Positions 8,359 through 16,519 of a stretch of DNA of 64,000 nt are shown one piece after another (the first letter of the stretch is position 1; each line of letters starts with the position of its first letter). The notes beneath the pieces were generated by a model. The model searched no databases. It saw only the letters and a list, made by a program, of their open reading frames with translations, and was not told the DNA's origin. Origin of the DNA: Neptunomonas marina (GTDB lineage: Bacteria > Pseudomonadota > Gammaproteobacteria > Pseudomonadales > Balneatricaceae); NCBI RefSeq assembly GCF_004005935.1, contig NZ_SACQ01000001.1:124001-188000 (forward strand). Reading direction: 5' to 3'. The position numbers and the translations under genes were made by a program.

Positions 8359-9404
8359 TGTCTTCTGACACGACAAATGATCGTAAGCTGGAACATATCC
8401 GAGCATTTGATATTGATCCTGCTATCGAGCGCGACGCACGCCATTTTGATCGTATTCGCTTAACGCATCGAGCGTTACCTAATTTAGCGTTTGATCAGGT
8501 TGATACTGGCTGCACGTTTCTCGGCAAGCGTTTGAGCTTTCCGTTATTGATCTCTTCCATGACCGGTGGCGATCATGAACTAATTCGGACAATCAACCGT
8601 AACTTAGCAGAAGCGGCTCAACGTACAGGTGTTGCGATGGCTGTTGGTTCGCAACGGGTGATGTTCACCGATGAGGCGGCACGAGCTAGTTTTGACCTGC
8701 GCGAGTATGCACCGGATGCTCTGTTGATCGGAAACGTTGGTGCGGTGCAATTGAATTACGGTTTCTCATTAGAACAATGCCAAGCGGCTGTTGATCTTTT
8801 GGGAGGGGATGGGTTGTACCTGCACCTTAATCCGTTACAGGAAGCCGTTCAGCCAGAAGGCGATACCGACTTCTCAAATCTGGAAAACCTGATCACAGAG
8901 GTTGCCGGTTCTTTGAGTGTGCCTTTGCTGCTAAAAGAGGTTGGTTCGGGTTTATCTGCTCCTGATATCGAAGCCGGTTTGCGCGCCGGGGTGAGTTTTT
9001 TCGATCTGGCCGGTACAGGCGGTACCTCTTGGAGCCGGATTGAGCATCATCGTAGAGGTGATAAAGGTGAAGATCTTGGTCTGGTTTTCCAAGACTGGGG
9101 TATCCCTACTCCGCTGGCTTTGCAGATAGCAAAGCCCTATCGATCTCAAGCCAGCTTTGTTGCAAGTGGCGGTATAAGAGATGGGATTGATATGGCGAAA
9201 TCTGTTATTATGGGCGCTTCTCTTTGCGGGGTTGCAGCACCATTTTTAGCGCCCGCGATGGATTCCGCGGACGCTGTAGTCGCTGTTATCGAGCGTTTCC
9301 GTCGAGAGTTTACGACAGCGATGTTTTTGTTAGGAATGCCCGATGTGGCAACGCTTTTTGGAAATGAATCGTTAATTCTGAAGGCGTCTGGGGAACATAT
9401 CTAA
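8358..9404 (+). CDS. fni: Isopentenyl-diphosphate delta-isomerase, type 2 (FMN-dependent)
   Basis: Interconverts isopentenyl and dimethylallyl diphosphate, the last step of the mevalonate route. Predicted 348-residue TIM-barrel flavoprotein. Recognisable family motifs are the N-terminal RKLEHIR, the flavin-contacting LISSMTGG (about residues 54-61), GNVGAVQL, the substrate-binding HLNPLQE with its key Gln, KEVGSGLS, and the glycine-rich GTGGTSW. This is the flavin type, unrelated to the Nudix-type Idi of enterobacteria. The ATG overlaps the mvaA stop by one base and mvaS follows after two bases, so the three are translationally coupled. Confidence 0.95.
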   Translation: MSSDTTNDRKLEHIRAFDIDPAIERDARHFDRIRLTHRALPNLAFDQVDTGCTFLGKRLSFPLLISSMTGGDHELIRTINRNLAEAAQRTGVAMAVGSQRVMFTDEAARASFDLREYAPDALLIGNVGAVQLNYGFSLEQCQAAVDLLGGDGLYLHLNPLQEAVQPEGDTDFSNLENLITEVAGSLSVPLLLKEVGSGLSAPDIEAGLRAGVSFFDLAGTGGTSWSRIEHHRRGDKGEDLGLVFQDWGIPTPLALQIAKPYRSQASFVASGGIRDGIDMAKSVIMGASLCGVAAPFLAPAMDSADAVVAVIERFRREFTTAMFLLGMPDVATLFGNESLILKASGEHI

Positions 9405-9406
9405 GT

Positions 9407-10576
9407 ATGTCATCTGTTGGTATTGATCAAATTAGCTTTTATACATCGAACTTCTTCTTCGATCTAAGAACGTTGGCCCAAGTCCAAGACACCGATCCGG
9501 ATAAGTATTATCAGGGTATCGGTCAGGAGAAAATGGGTATGGCCGCGCATGATGAGGATGTGGTAACGATGGCTGCGAATGCAGCATACCCGCTGGTGCA
9601 AGGGGACGTGGCACAAGAGATCAGTACGTTAATGTTTGCGACCGAGACCGGTATTGATCAGTCGAAAGCTGCAGCGGTCTATGTTCACCGCTTACTGGGG
9701 CTTTCTGATAACTGCCGTGCCGTTGAGCTTAAGCAGGCATGTTATAGCGCCACGGCGGCTCTGCAGATGGCGTGTGCACTCGTTGCACGTCAGCCTGAAA
9801 AAAAGGTGCTAGTGATCGCCTCTGATATTGCACGTTATGAGCTAAATACGCCGGGTGAAGCAACCCAAGGCTGCGGTGCTGTGGCGATGCTTGTGACGGC
9901 CAATCCACGCGTTCTCTCCATCGATCCTGAGGTGGGTAACTACACGGAAGATGTGATGGATTTCTGGCGCCCTAACTACCGCAAGACTGCGTTAGTGGAT
10001 GGTAAGTACTCGACCAAGATATATCTGCGCGCCCTCAAAAAAGCGTGGGAAAATTATACGTCGGTGAGCTCTTTGACATTTGCTGATTTTTCCCACTTCT
10101 GCTACCACTTGCCCTTCAGCCGTATGGCGCAGAAAGCGCATCAGCACCTTGCTAAGGTCAACAAAAGTGAGCTATCTGCAGAGCAGTTAGAGGCGCAGAT
10201 TGCTGATACCTTGCGTTACAACAAAACGATAGGTAACAGCTATACCGCATCCATGTACATTGGCCTAGCCTCGCTGCTTGAAAATAGCGCGCAAGATATG
10301 GCTGATCAGCGAATTGGGTTGTTTAGTTATGGATCCGGCTGTGTGGCAGAGTTCTTTGCCGGTCAGGTTGTGGCTGGATATCAACAGCACCTCTTTAAAG
10401 ATGCCCATCTCGCGATGCTAGACGCGCGCGAGGAGGTCGATTATGACCAATATCTCAAGCTTTATGCAGCACCCGACCCGCAAGAGGGTGAGTGTGTTGA
10501 AATACCCGCGGCGACAACAGGTCGATTCCGTTTAGCGAAGATCGACAATCATAAACGCGAATACGTTGTTGCCTAA
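9407..10576 (+). CDS. mvaS: Hydroxymethylglutaryl-CoA synthase
   Basis: Condenses acetyl-CoA with acetoacetyl-CoA to give HMG-CoA, the first committed mevalonate step. Predicted 389 residues, the usual bacterial length, with a thiolase fold. The catalytic triad is visible: E80 in the FATETGIDQSK motif, nucleophile C112 in ELKQACYSA, and H234 in CYHLPFS. These match the Staphylococcus aureus enzyme positions within a residue. The C-terminal glycine loop FSYGSGC is also present. No acetoacetyl-CoA thiolase is in the window, so that precursor must come from elsewhere. The stop overlaps the next ATG by one base. Confidence 0.95.
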   Translation: MSSVGIDQISFYTSNFFFDLRTLAQVQDTDPDKYYQGIGQEKMGMAAHDEDVVTMAANAAYPLVQGDVAQEISTLMFATETGIDQSKAAAVYVHRLLGLSDNCRAVELKQACYSATAALQMACALVARQPEKKVLVIASDIARYELNTPGEATQGCGAVAMLVTANPRVLSIDPEVGNYTEDVMDFWRPNYRKTALVDGKYSTKIYLRALKKAWENYTSVSSLTFADFSHFCYHLPFSRMAQKAHQHLAKVNKSELSAEQLEAQIADTLRYNKTIGNSYTASMYIGLASLLENSAQDMADQRIGLFSYGSGCVAEFFAGQVVAGYQQHLFKDAHLAMLDAREEVDYDQYLKLYAAPDPQEGECVEIPAATTGRFRLAKIDNHKREYVVA

Positions 10577-11622
10577 TGAAAGCCTGTGCTCCAGGAAAAG
10601 TGATTCTCAGTGGGGAGCACGCCGTAGTCTATGGTGCACAGGCGATTGCGATTGCGATACGTAAGCATACCTACGTAAGTTTTTCCCCGATAACCGAGAG
10701 CAACTCAATTAGTACTTTGTTCTCGGGTATCTCTTCTGGCTTTCACTACCCGTTACACGCGCTGAGTGCGTTGAAGAGCAAGCTAGACACCCGCTTTGAT
10801 GCCTTTGTACAAGGCGATCTACCGATACAAAAGATTCTTTCGCAACCGGACGACCTGCTGATGTATACGCTATCAGCACTGGTGCACCATCTGCCGGTTG
10901 TTCCCGGAAGACGCTCCCGTAGTAGTTACCTGCCAGTGCCGGGCCGCTTATCCAGCGAATCAGAGCTGCCGCTTGGTGCGGGTATGGGATCATCTGCATC
11001 CGCTATTGCTGCCACTCTTGTTCTTTTTGAAAACCTCCTAGATAAGCCCCTAAGTGCGGAGCAGCGTTTTGAGCTCGTGCGTTTTTGTGAGCGTTTGCAA
11101 CACGGCAAAGGCAGTGCAATTGATGCGGCGGCTGTCACTTATGGTGGCATGGTGCAAGTTCAACAGGAGCGTGTAAAACGGCTGGATACGAATATCGGGC
11201 CGGGCTGGTACTGGATCTTTACCGGTCAGCCGTCGGTGTCCACGGGGGAGTGTGTGCAGTTTGTTAGACAGCACTTCGCGACCGATCATACCCTGTGGGA
11301 TCAGTTTTCTAGGGTTACTGCAGCGCTGGCTGATGAGATAAGCCATCACCACAGCGTACTGGAGCTTGTAAAAGAGAATCACCAGCTCCTGAAACACATT
11401 CAAGTTGTCCCTGATAGTGCAGTTGCCCTTATTGAAGCGCTTGAAGCCGCCGGTGGTGCAGCTAAGATTAGTGGCGCGGGTGCTCACCGTGGGAGCTTTG
11501 GCGGCTTGGTGATCGCATATATGCCAGAGGGTGATATTGAGTCGGCGTTGGTGCCGTTCCCACAGTATTCATGGGGCCCCTTAGAGGAGGATAGACTTGG
11601 CGCTCGATACCTCAACGATTAG
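10576..11622 (+). CDS. mvk: Mevalonate kinase (GHMP superfamily)
   Basis: Phosphorylates mevalonate to 5-phosphomevalonate with ATP. Predicted 348 residues with the three GHMP motifs: N-terminal APGKVILSGEHAVVYG, the ATP-binding LPLGAGMGSSAS (about 135-146), and the C-terminal KISGAGAHRGSFGG. A GKGSAIDAAAVTYGG segment corresponds to the mevalonate-kinase signature with the catalytic Asp. A roughly 25-residue Ser/Arg-rich insertion before motif 2 is a small peculiarity. It overlaps the next GHMP kinase by 26 bases. Of the two kinases this one keeps the more typical mevalonate-kinase motifs. Confidence 0.85.
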   Translation: MKACAPGKVILSGEHAVVYGAQAIAIAIRKHTYVSFSPITESNSISTLFSGISSGFHYPLHALSALKSKLDTRFDAFVQGDLPIQKILSQPDDLLMYTLSALVHHLPVVPGRRSRSSYLPVPGRLSSESELPLGAGMGSSASAIAATLVLFENLLDKPLSAEQRFELVRFCERLQHGKGSAIDAAAVTYGGMVQVQQERVKRLDTNIGPGWYWIFTGQPSVSTGECVQFVRQHFATDHTLWDQFSRVTAALADEISHHHSVLELVKENHQLLKHIQVVPDSAVALIEALEAAGGAAKISGAGAHRGSFGGLVIAYMPEGDIESALVPFPQYSWGPLEEDRLGARYLND

Positions 11623-12532
11623 TGTGTCTGCCCCCGGTAGCATCATGGTGATGGGCGAGCACGCAGTGCTTTTTGGCCATCGTGCCATCGCATGTGCGGT
11701 CGACAAGTATATACATGTCGATTTAACCCCTCGGGACGATGATCAAGTGATCATTGATTCTGCTTTAGCTGAATATTGCGGTTCGCTTAACGCTTTGCAT
11801 GATGATCAGCGTATTCGTTTTGTTTTGGCTGCGATAGCGCATTTTCAGCCTGCATTACCATCAGGGCTTACGCTTAAAATTACAGCTGGGTTTTCGCACA
11901 CGGTCGGTCTTGGATCCTCGGCTGCTGTCACTGCGGCAGTTGTGAAAGCACTGGCGATTTACTCCGGTCAGTCTGATACCCCAGAGGCCATTTTTACTGC
12001 GGCATTAGCCGTTGTGCACAAGGTGCAGGGGCGCGGCTCGGGTACTGACTTGGCCGCCAGCATCTATGGCGGTTTGATCGCTTACACGGTGGAGCCTCGT
12101 GAGGTATGTCCGCTACCGGGCTTACCACCGATTTCGCTATTTTATGTTGGCTACAAGACCACGACGCCAGAGGTGTTAAGTGTGGTAGCGCAGCGTAGTG
12201 AGCAGCATCCCGCTTTGTATGAGCAGATCTATCAGTTGATGGATAAGACCAGCTGTGAGGCTGAAGCGGCCATCAAGCAGCAAGACTGGCCAGCATTAGG
12301 GCGGCTGATGAATGTCTATCAAGGCTTGATGGATGCCTTGGGTGTTACCGATGCAAACCTCGCGCAGCTTGTTTATCAGTTGCGCTCGACACCTTTGATT
12401 AATGGCGCGAAGATCTCGGGGTCGGGCTTGGGTGATTGTGTTATCGCGCTGGGCCAAGATAGCCACCTAGATGTGCCATTTGAGTCTATTCCCGTCAATA
12501 TCAGTGCTAAAGGAACCGTACGTGTTAACTAA
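11597..12532 (+). CDS. Second GHMP kinase, probable phosphomevalonate kinase
   Basis: Predicted 311-residue GHMP kinase starting at TTG, supported by a perfect GAGGAGG ribosome-binding site six bases upstream inside the previous gene. Motif 1 is APGSIMVMGEHAVLFG, motif 2 TVGLGSSAAVTAAVV, motif 3 KISGSGLGDCVIAL. By sequence it resembles mevalonate kinases, but the operon already has one and lacks any other phosphomevalonate kinase. The VVKALAIY segment after motif 2 and the RGSGTDLAASIYGG stretch recall bacterial phosphomevalonate kinases. Assignment as the second phosphorylation step is therefore by elimination. Alternatives are a redundant mevalonate kinase or a mevalonate-phosphate kinase of another regiospecificity. 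Confidence 0.65.
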   Translation: MALDTSTISVSAPGSIMVMGEHAVLFGHRAIACAVDKYIHVDLTPRDDDQVIIDSALAEYCGSLNALHDDQRIRFVLAAIAHFQPALPSGLTLKITAGFSHTVGLGSSAAVTAAVVKALAIYSGQSDTPEAIFTAALAVVHKVQGRGSGTDLAASIYGGLIAYTVEPREVCPLPGLPPISLFYVGYKTTTPEVLSVVAQRSEQHPALYEQIYQLMDKTSCEAEAAIKQQDWPALGRLMNVYQGLMDALGVTDANLAQLVYQLRSTPLINGAKISGSGLGDCVIALGQDSHLDVPFESIPVNISAKGTVRVN

Positions 12533-13520
12533 AGCTGATGTCGTTGAACGATACCTACCGAGCCTGCTAACAGCGTCGTCGGAGCCGGTTACTTGTTTTG
12601 CACCGAGCAACATCGCACTCTGTAAATACTGGGGTAAGCGCGAAAAAGAGCTTAACTTGCCGGTCAACTCAAGTTTATCCATCTCTTTGGGGCATCTGGG
12701 GACACAAACGACCCTCAGCCTTGCAGAGGTTGATCAAGTTTGGCTGAACGGTGAACGGCTTACGGATGACACGCCCTTCGCACGTAAAGTGATAGCGTTC
12801 ATTGATCTGTTTCGCCGTGATCAAGCGGTAACATTAAAAGTTGATACACGCAACAATATCCCTACGGCCGCCGGTTTAGCCTCCTCTGCTTCAGGATTTG
12901 CCGCGCTGAGCTTAGCGATTAATCAGTTTTTCGCGCTCGATTTGTCGGATGATGTGCTTTCCGCTTTTGCGCGTATGGGGAGCGGCAGTGCATCGCGTTC
13001 GCTATTTCAGGGATTTGTTGAGTGGGAGATGGGACAGCAAGAGGATGGCATGGATAGCTTTGCTCGTCCCTTGGTAGCACGCTGGGATACATTGCGCATA
13101 GGGTTGGTAAAAGTGGCGACGGGCGAAAAGAAAGTCGACTCACGCAGTGGTATGACCCGGACGCTTGAAACCGCCAGCCTCTATCAAGCTTGGCCGGCGC
13201 AAGCTGCGCGTGATATCAGCCGGTTGCATAGCGCTATCTCCGATAAAGACTTTCAGCTGCTCGGTGAAACCGCTGAACACAACGCGCTGTCAATGCACGC
13301 GACGATGATCGCCTCATGGCCACCGCTGGTCTATTGGCAGCCAGACTCCCTTGCTGCGATGCAAAAGGTGTGGCAGTTGCGTGAGCAGGGGATACCTATC
13401 TACTTTACGATGGATGCAGGGCCAAACCTGAAACTGCTCTTCGAAGCCGAATATGAAGCCGATGTGCTAACTGCATTTGGCGAAATCGAGGTGGTGAGCC
13501 CCTTCAGTGCAGTGCCTTAA
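12522..13520 (+). CDS. mvaD: Diphosphomevalonate decarboxylase
   Basis: Converts 5-diphosphomevalonate to isopentenyl diphosphate with ATP. GTG 12522 is chosen: AAGGA lies seven bases upstream, and an ATG further upstream would extend the protein by 17 unlikely residues. Predicted 332 residues. Diagnostic motifs are APSNIALCKYWGKR near the N-terminus, NIPTAAGLASSASGFAAL for the phosphate loop, MGSGSASRSLF, and YFTMDAGPN carrying the catalytic Asp. It overlaps the preceding kinase by 11 bases. It is the last mevalonate gene; 14 bases separate it from polB. Confidence 0.94.
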   Translation: MLTKADVVERYLPSLLTASSEPVTCFAPSNIALCKYWGKREKELNLPVNSSLSISLGHLGTQTTLSLAEVDQVWLNGERLTDDTPFARKVIAFIDLFRRDQAVTLKVDTRNNIPTAAGLASSASGFAALSLAINQFFALDLSDDVLSAFARMGSGSASRSLFQGFVEWEMGQQEDGMDSFARPLVARWDTLRIGLVKVATGEKKVDSRSGMTRTLETASLYQAWPAQAARDISRLHSAISDKDFQLLGETAEHNALSMHATMIASWPPLVYWQPDSLAAMQKVWQLREQGIPIYFTMDAGPNLKLLFEAEYEADVLTAFGEIEVVSPFSAVP

Positions 13521-13534
13521 AACACTGAGACGCT

Positions 13535-15916
13535 ATGCAAGCACATGACGGCTTTATCATCTCAAGACAACAACAGGATACACCAAGGGGTATCCTGTTT
13601 TCGTTTTGGGTAAAGCTTGGGCCGCGTGTCGAGAAGATCGATATTGCTGAACAACGTGCTGTCTTTTTTCTCCATCAGGACGACGTTGAGCGTGTCCAGC
13701 ACTGCCTTGCTGATATCCCCAGTGCAAGCTGGGAACTAAAACCCCTCTCCTTGAAAACGCTAGATCATCAGGATGTCGTGGCGCTTTATAGTAGTTCGCT
13801 ACGGTTGCAGCGGCAGATCATCCAGCGGCTGACACAGCAAGGTATTGCTTTGTTGGAGGAGGATATTCGCCCTGTCGATCGATACTTGATGGAGCGCTTT
13901 ATTTTCGGTGGGGTGGCCGTATTGAAAGGGCCGGAGGGCCTATTATTGCGTCCCGCAGAGGTCACACCTGCGTTGCGCGTGTTATCGATTGACATAGAAA
14001 CCAGTATGCGGGGCGATGTGATCCACTCCATCGGCTTACACAGCGCTGGTGAACACGGCATAGCGAAGGTGCTGATGCGTGACGCAGGTCCGCGAGGGCA
14101 ACGCCAAGTTGAAGAGGTGTTGCCAAATGGCCTTGTACAATACGTTGCCGACGAAAGGGCACTGTTGCGTGCGCTGGTGCGTGAAGTGCAAGCGTGGGAC
14201 CCTGATATCTTTATTGGTTGGAATGTCATAGGTTTTGATTTTCGGGTGTTAGCTGCACGCGCGCAGGCGCTACAGGTGCCCTTAACACTAGGCCGCACGC
14301 ACAACCCTTTGCAGGTGCACCAGTCTGAGCAGGGGAAGTGGTATATAAGACTGGATGGGCGCTTGGTGATCGACGGCATCGATACTCTCAAAGGCGCAAC
14401 CTATCACTTTGAAAGTTACGCTCTCGAGTTTGTTGCCCAGCAGCTGTTCCAGCGTGGCAAACTGATTCATCAGCCCAATGATCGTGGTGCCGAAATTCAG
14501 CGGCTTTTCCGTGAGGACAAACCTGCACTGGCACGCTATAACCTTGAAGATTGCCGCTTAGTTAGCGATATTTTTGCGCACACGAAGCTGATGGATTATC
14601 TGACTGAGCGTGCTCGTTTAACGGGGCTAGCACTGGATAAAGTCGGCGGATCAGCGGCTGCATTTGATTTCCAATACCTACCGCGGCTGCACCGCTATGG
14701 CTATGTGGCCCCGCAATATGCGTCGGGTGCGCATGGACTCGACTCTCCGGGTGGGTATGTGATGGATTCGCAACCGGGGCTCTACAGTCATGTGTTGGTG
14801 CTCGATTTTAAAAGCCTATACCCGAGTATTATCCAAACCTTCTGCGTAGATCCTGCGGGAATGGCCGATGCACTGGGCGGCGAGTTGTCAGAAGATGAGC
14901 TTATCCCCGGTTTTAATGGGGCTATTTTTCGCAAGCAAGGTGCGATCTTGCCGCAGATCATTACCGAGCTATGGGCCGCGCGTGATGAGGCCAAACGCAA
15001 AGGGAACCAGTCGTTATCCACGGCAATCAAGATCATTATGAACTCTTTTTATGGGGTTTTAGGTTCTAACGTTTGCCGCTTCTTCGATCAGCGTTTATCC
15101 GGCTCGATTACCCTGCGTGGTCACCAAGTGCTGCAGCAAACGCGGGCTGAGATTGAAGCAACCTTCGGCTATAACGTTATCTACGGCGATACCGACTCTG
15201 TTTTTGTCCATGTGGGCGATGATGTTGATAGCGAGAGCGCAGCCCAAAAGGGGCGCGAGCTCTCACTGCACCTTAATCGCTGGTGGCGTGAAGAGATCAC
15301 GCAACGCTATGCGGTTGAGAGCCACCTAGAGCTGGAGTACGAGACGCACTTTGTACGCTTTCTGATGCCGCGAATGCGCCACTCTGAAAAGGGGACGAAA
15401 AAGCGTTATGCAGGGTTACAACAGCATGACGACGGGCGGCAAGTGATGGTGTTCAAGGGCCTCGAAAATGTTCGCTCCGACTGGACCTTGCTAGCGCGTG
15501 ATGTGCAGAACTGGTTGTACGAAGCCGTGTTCCGTGGTGATTCTTATGTTGATCGGCTGAAAGACACCGTTGCGCAGTTGCGGGCAGGAAAGCTCGATGA
15601 GCTGCTGATCTACCGACGCAGGTTACGCCAGCCGGTGGCCGACTATGACAAAGTTAGGCCGCCTCATGTACAAGCGGCTATCAAGGCGCAGCAATATTGG
15701 CAGACGCAAGGCCGTGAATCTCCGTATCGGACCGGATCGCATGTGAGTTACGTGATGACTGTGAACGGCCCTGAGCCGATAGAAAATCGCGTGTCTGCTA
15801 TCGATTATGAGCATTACTTGGAGAAGCAGCTAACGCCGGTGGTGGATACGATCTTAGTATTTGAAGGTAAGCAGTTTAGCGATCTGATAGCGCTACAGCG
15901 GGATCTGTTCACCTAG
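13535..15916 (+). CDS. polB: DNA polymerase II (family B, 3'-5' exonuclease)
   Basis: Damage-inducible family B replicative/repair polymerase, 793 residues, close to the 783 of E. coli Pol II. All core motifs are visible: Exo I SIDIETS (D153/E155), Exo II WNVIGFDFRVL, Exo III YNLEDCRLV, Pol A DFKSLYPSII (D424), Pol B KIIMNSFYG, and Pol C YGDTDSVFV (D552/D554). The N-terminal RQQQDTPRG...FSFW segment aligns with E. coli Pol II, supporting the start. It follows mvaD by 14 bases, so it may be read from the mevalonate operon, but a terminator-like hairpin sits inside codons 13-25. I see no clear LexA box (CTGT-N8-ACAG) just upstream. Confidence 0.95.
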   Translation: MQAHDGFIISRQQQDTPRGILFSFWVKLGPRVEKIDIAEQRAVFFLHQDDVERVQHCLADIPSASWELKPLSLKTLDHQDVVALYSSSLRLQRQIIQRLTQQGIALLEEDIRPVDRYLMERFIFGGVAVLKGPEGLLLRPAEVTPALRVLSIDIETSMRGDVIHSIGLHSAGEHGIAKVLMRDAGPRGQRQVEEVLPNGLVQYVADERALLRALVREVQAWDPDIFIGWNVIGFDFRVLAARAQALQVPLTLGRTHNPLQVHQSEQGKWYIRLDGRLVIDGIDTLKGATYHFESYALEFVAQQLFQRGKLIHQPNDRGAEIQRLFREDKPALARYNLEDCRLVSDIFAHTKLMDYLTERARLTGLALDKVGGSAAAFDFQYLPRLHRYGYVAPQYASGAHGLDSPGGYVMDSQPGLYSHVLVLDFKSLYPSIIQTFCVDPAGMADALGGELSEDELIPGFNGAIFRKQGAILPQIITELWAARDEAKRKGNQSLSTAIKIIMNSFYGVLGSNVCRFFDQRLSGSITLRGHQVLQQTRAEIEATFGYNVIYGDTDSVFVHVGDDVDSESAAQKGRELSLHLNRWWREEITQRYAVESHLELEYETHFVRFLMPRMRHSEKGTKKRYAGLQQHDDGRQVMVFKGLENVRSDWTLLARDVQNWLYEAVFRGDSYVDRLKDTVAQLRAGKLDELLIYRRRLRQPVADYDKVRPPHVQAAIKAQQYWQTQGRESPYRTGSHVSYVMTVNGPEPIENRVSAIDYEHYLEKQLTPVVDTILVFEGKQFSDLIALQRDLFT
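13572..13608 (+). terminator. Terminator-like hairpin inside the polB 5' coding region
   Basis: A perfect 10-bp stem (AACAGGATAC / GTATCCTGTT) with an 8-base loop is followed by TTCGTTTT. It has the form of an intrinsic terminator yet lies within codons 13-25 of polB, so it could end mevalonate-operon transcripts or attenuate polB. Active translation of polB would suppress it. Confidence 0.6.
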
Positions 15917-15933
15917 TGCATAGGCACTAGGTG
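15910..15933 (+). terminator. Perfect hairpin at the polB stop codon
   Basis: A 10-bp perfect inverted repeat (CACCTAGTGC / GCACTAGGTG) with an ATAG loop overlaps the polB stop TAG. There is no T-tract on either side. It lies between convergent genes and probably marks the transcript end for polB; termination is not certain. Confidence 0.5.
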
Positions 15934-15945
15934 ACAGTAAAGCGG

Positions 15946-16500
15946 TTAGGCGGGTGCTAACCAGCGTGACAGGTAATCTGCGCAGGCGCGGCGTACGAGT
16001 ACGTTGTACTCCTCTGACTCGATGGGGTGAACCAGAATCGGCTGATTTAAAGATAGCTCGCTGCTGAACTGCCCAAAGGTGATCGTATGTTCCGCCTCTA
16101 GCAGGTGCGATTGCGCTAAACCGTTCAGTGTTACGCTGATATCCTCGCCTATCTCTGAAACTTCGATGTTATCGCCAAAGATTTCAGAAAAGAGCTCGGA
16201 GAGTGAAGCTTGCACCCCAGGCGCACGAAGCGCCAACCAACGGCCGTTATCGAGCCATAAAATGGCCAGTCTGCCCAAACAGGTAATGCGCCGAGCACTT
16301 AGTGGGCGTTTGACTCCCATCATTTCGCCAACTGCAATCAAGAGAGCATGATTGTCAGGTTCAGAGTCGAGCTGTAGATCACCGATAAAGGGATGCTCGT
16401 TGACCGCAATGTGTTGGACACGATTGTTTTGATCAACTCGACTGCCGATAGCGAGATGGACAATAGGGTCGGCCGTATTTGAGGTTACATTCTCTTGCAT
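15946..16500 (-). CDS. SoxG-like folate-fold protein in the gcvT operon
   Basis: Predicted 184-residue cytoplasmic protein. Its centre (RLAILWLDNGRWLALRAPG, about 77-95), the SVTLNG...SHLLEA segment (about 122-137) and the end (VLVRRACADYLSRWLAPA) match the pattern of the gamma subunit of heterotetrameric sarcosine oxidase (SoxG): an LWLGPDEWLL core, an LxLxGPxARxLL strand-helix, and a C-terminal RSFAxYLWxWL helix. SoxG is itself related to GcvT. No SoxA, SoxB or SoxD gene is nearby. GAGGAG precedes the ATG by about ten bases, and it lies 19 bases behind gcvT in the same direction. A role with GcvT or tetrahydrofolate is inferred; the family call comes from motif memory. Confidence 0.5.
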   Translation of the reverse strand: MQENVTSNTADPIVHLAIGSRVDQNNRVQHIAVNEHPFIGDLQLDSEPDNHALLIAVGEMMGVKRPLSARRITCLGRLAILWLDNGRWLALRAPGVQASLSELFSEIFGDNIEVSEIGEDISVTLNGLAQSHLLEAEHTITFGQFSSELSLNQPILVHPIESEEYNVLVRRACADYLSRWLAPA

Positions 16501-16519
16501 TCTTCACTCTCCTCGCTAA

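Noticed and set aside
13521-13560. LexA box controlling polB
   Set aside because: No CTGT-N8-ACAG-like sequence lies in the short gap before polB; SOS control may use a site further upstream or be absent.
13786-14391. 201-residue minus-strand open frame within polB
   Set aside because: Antisense to clear polymerase exonuclease motifs, with low-complexity Ser/Arg/Cys-rich composition.
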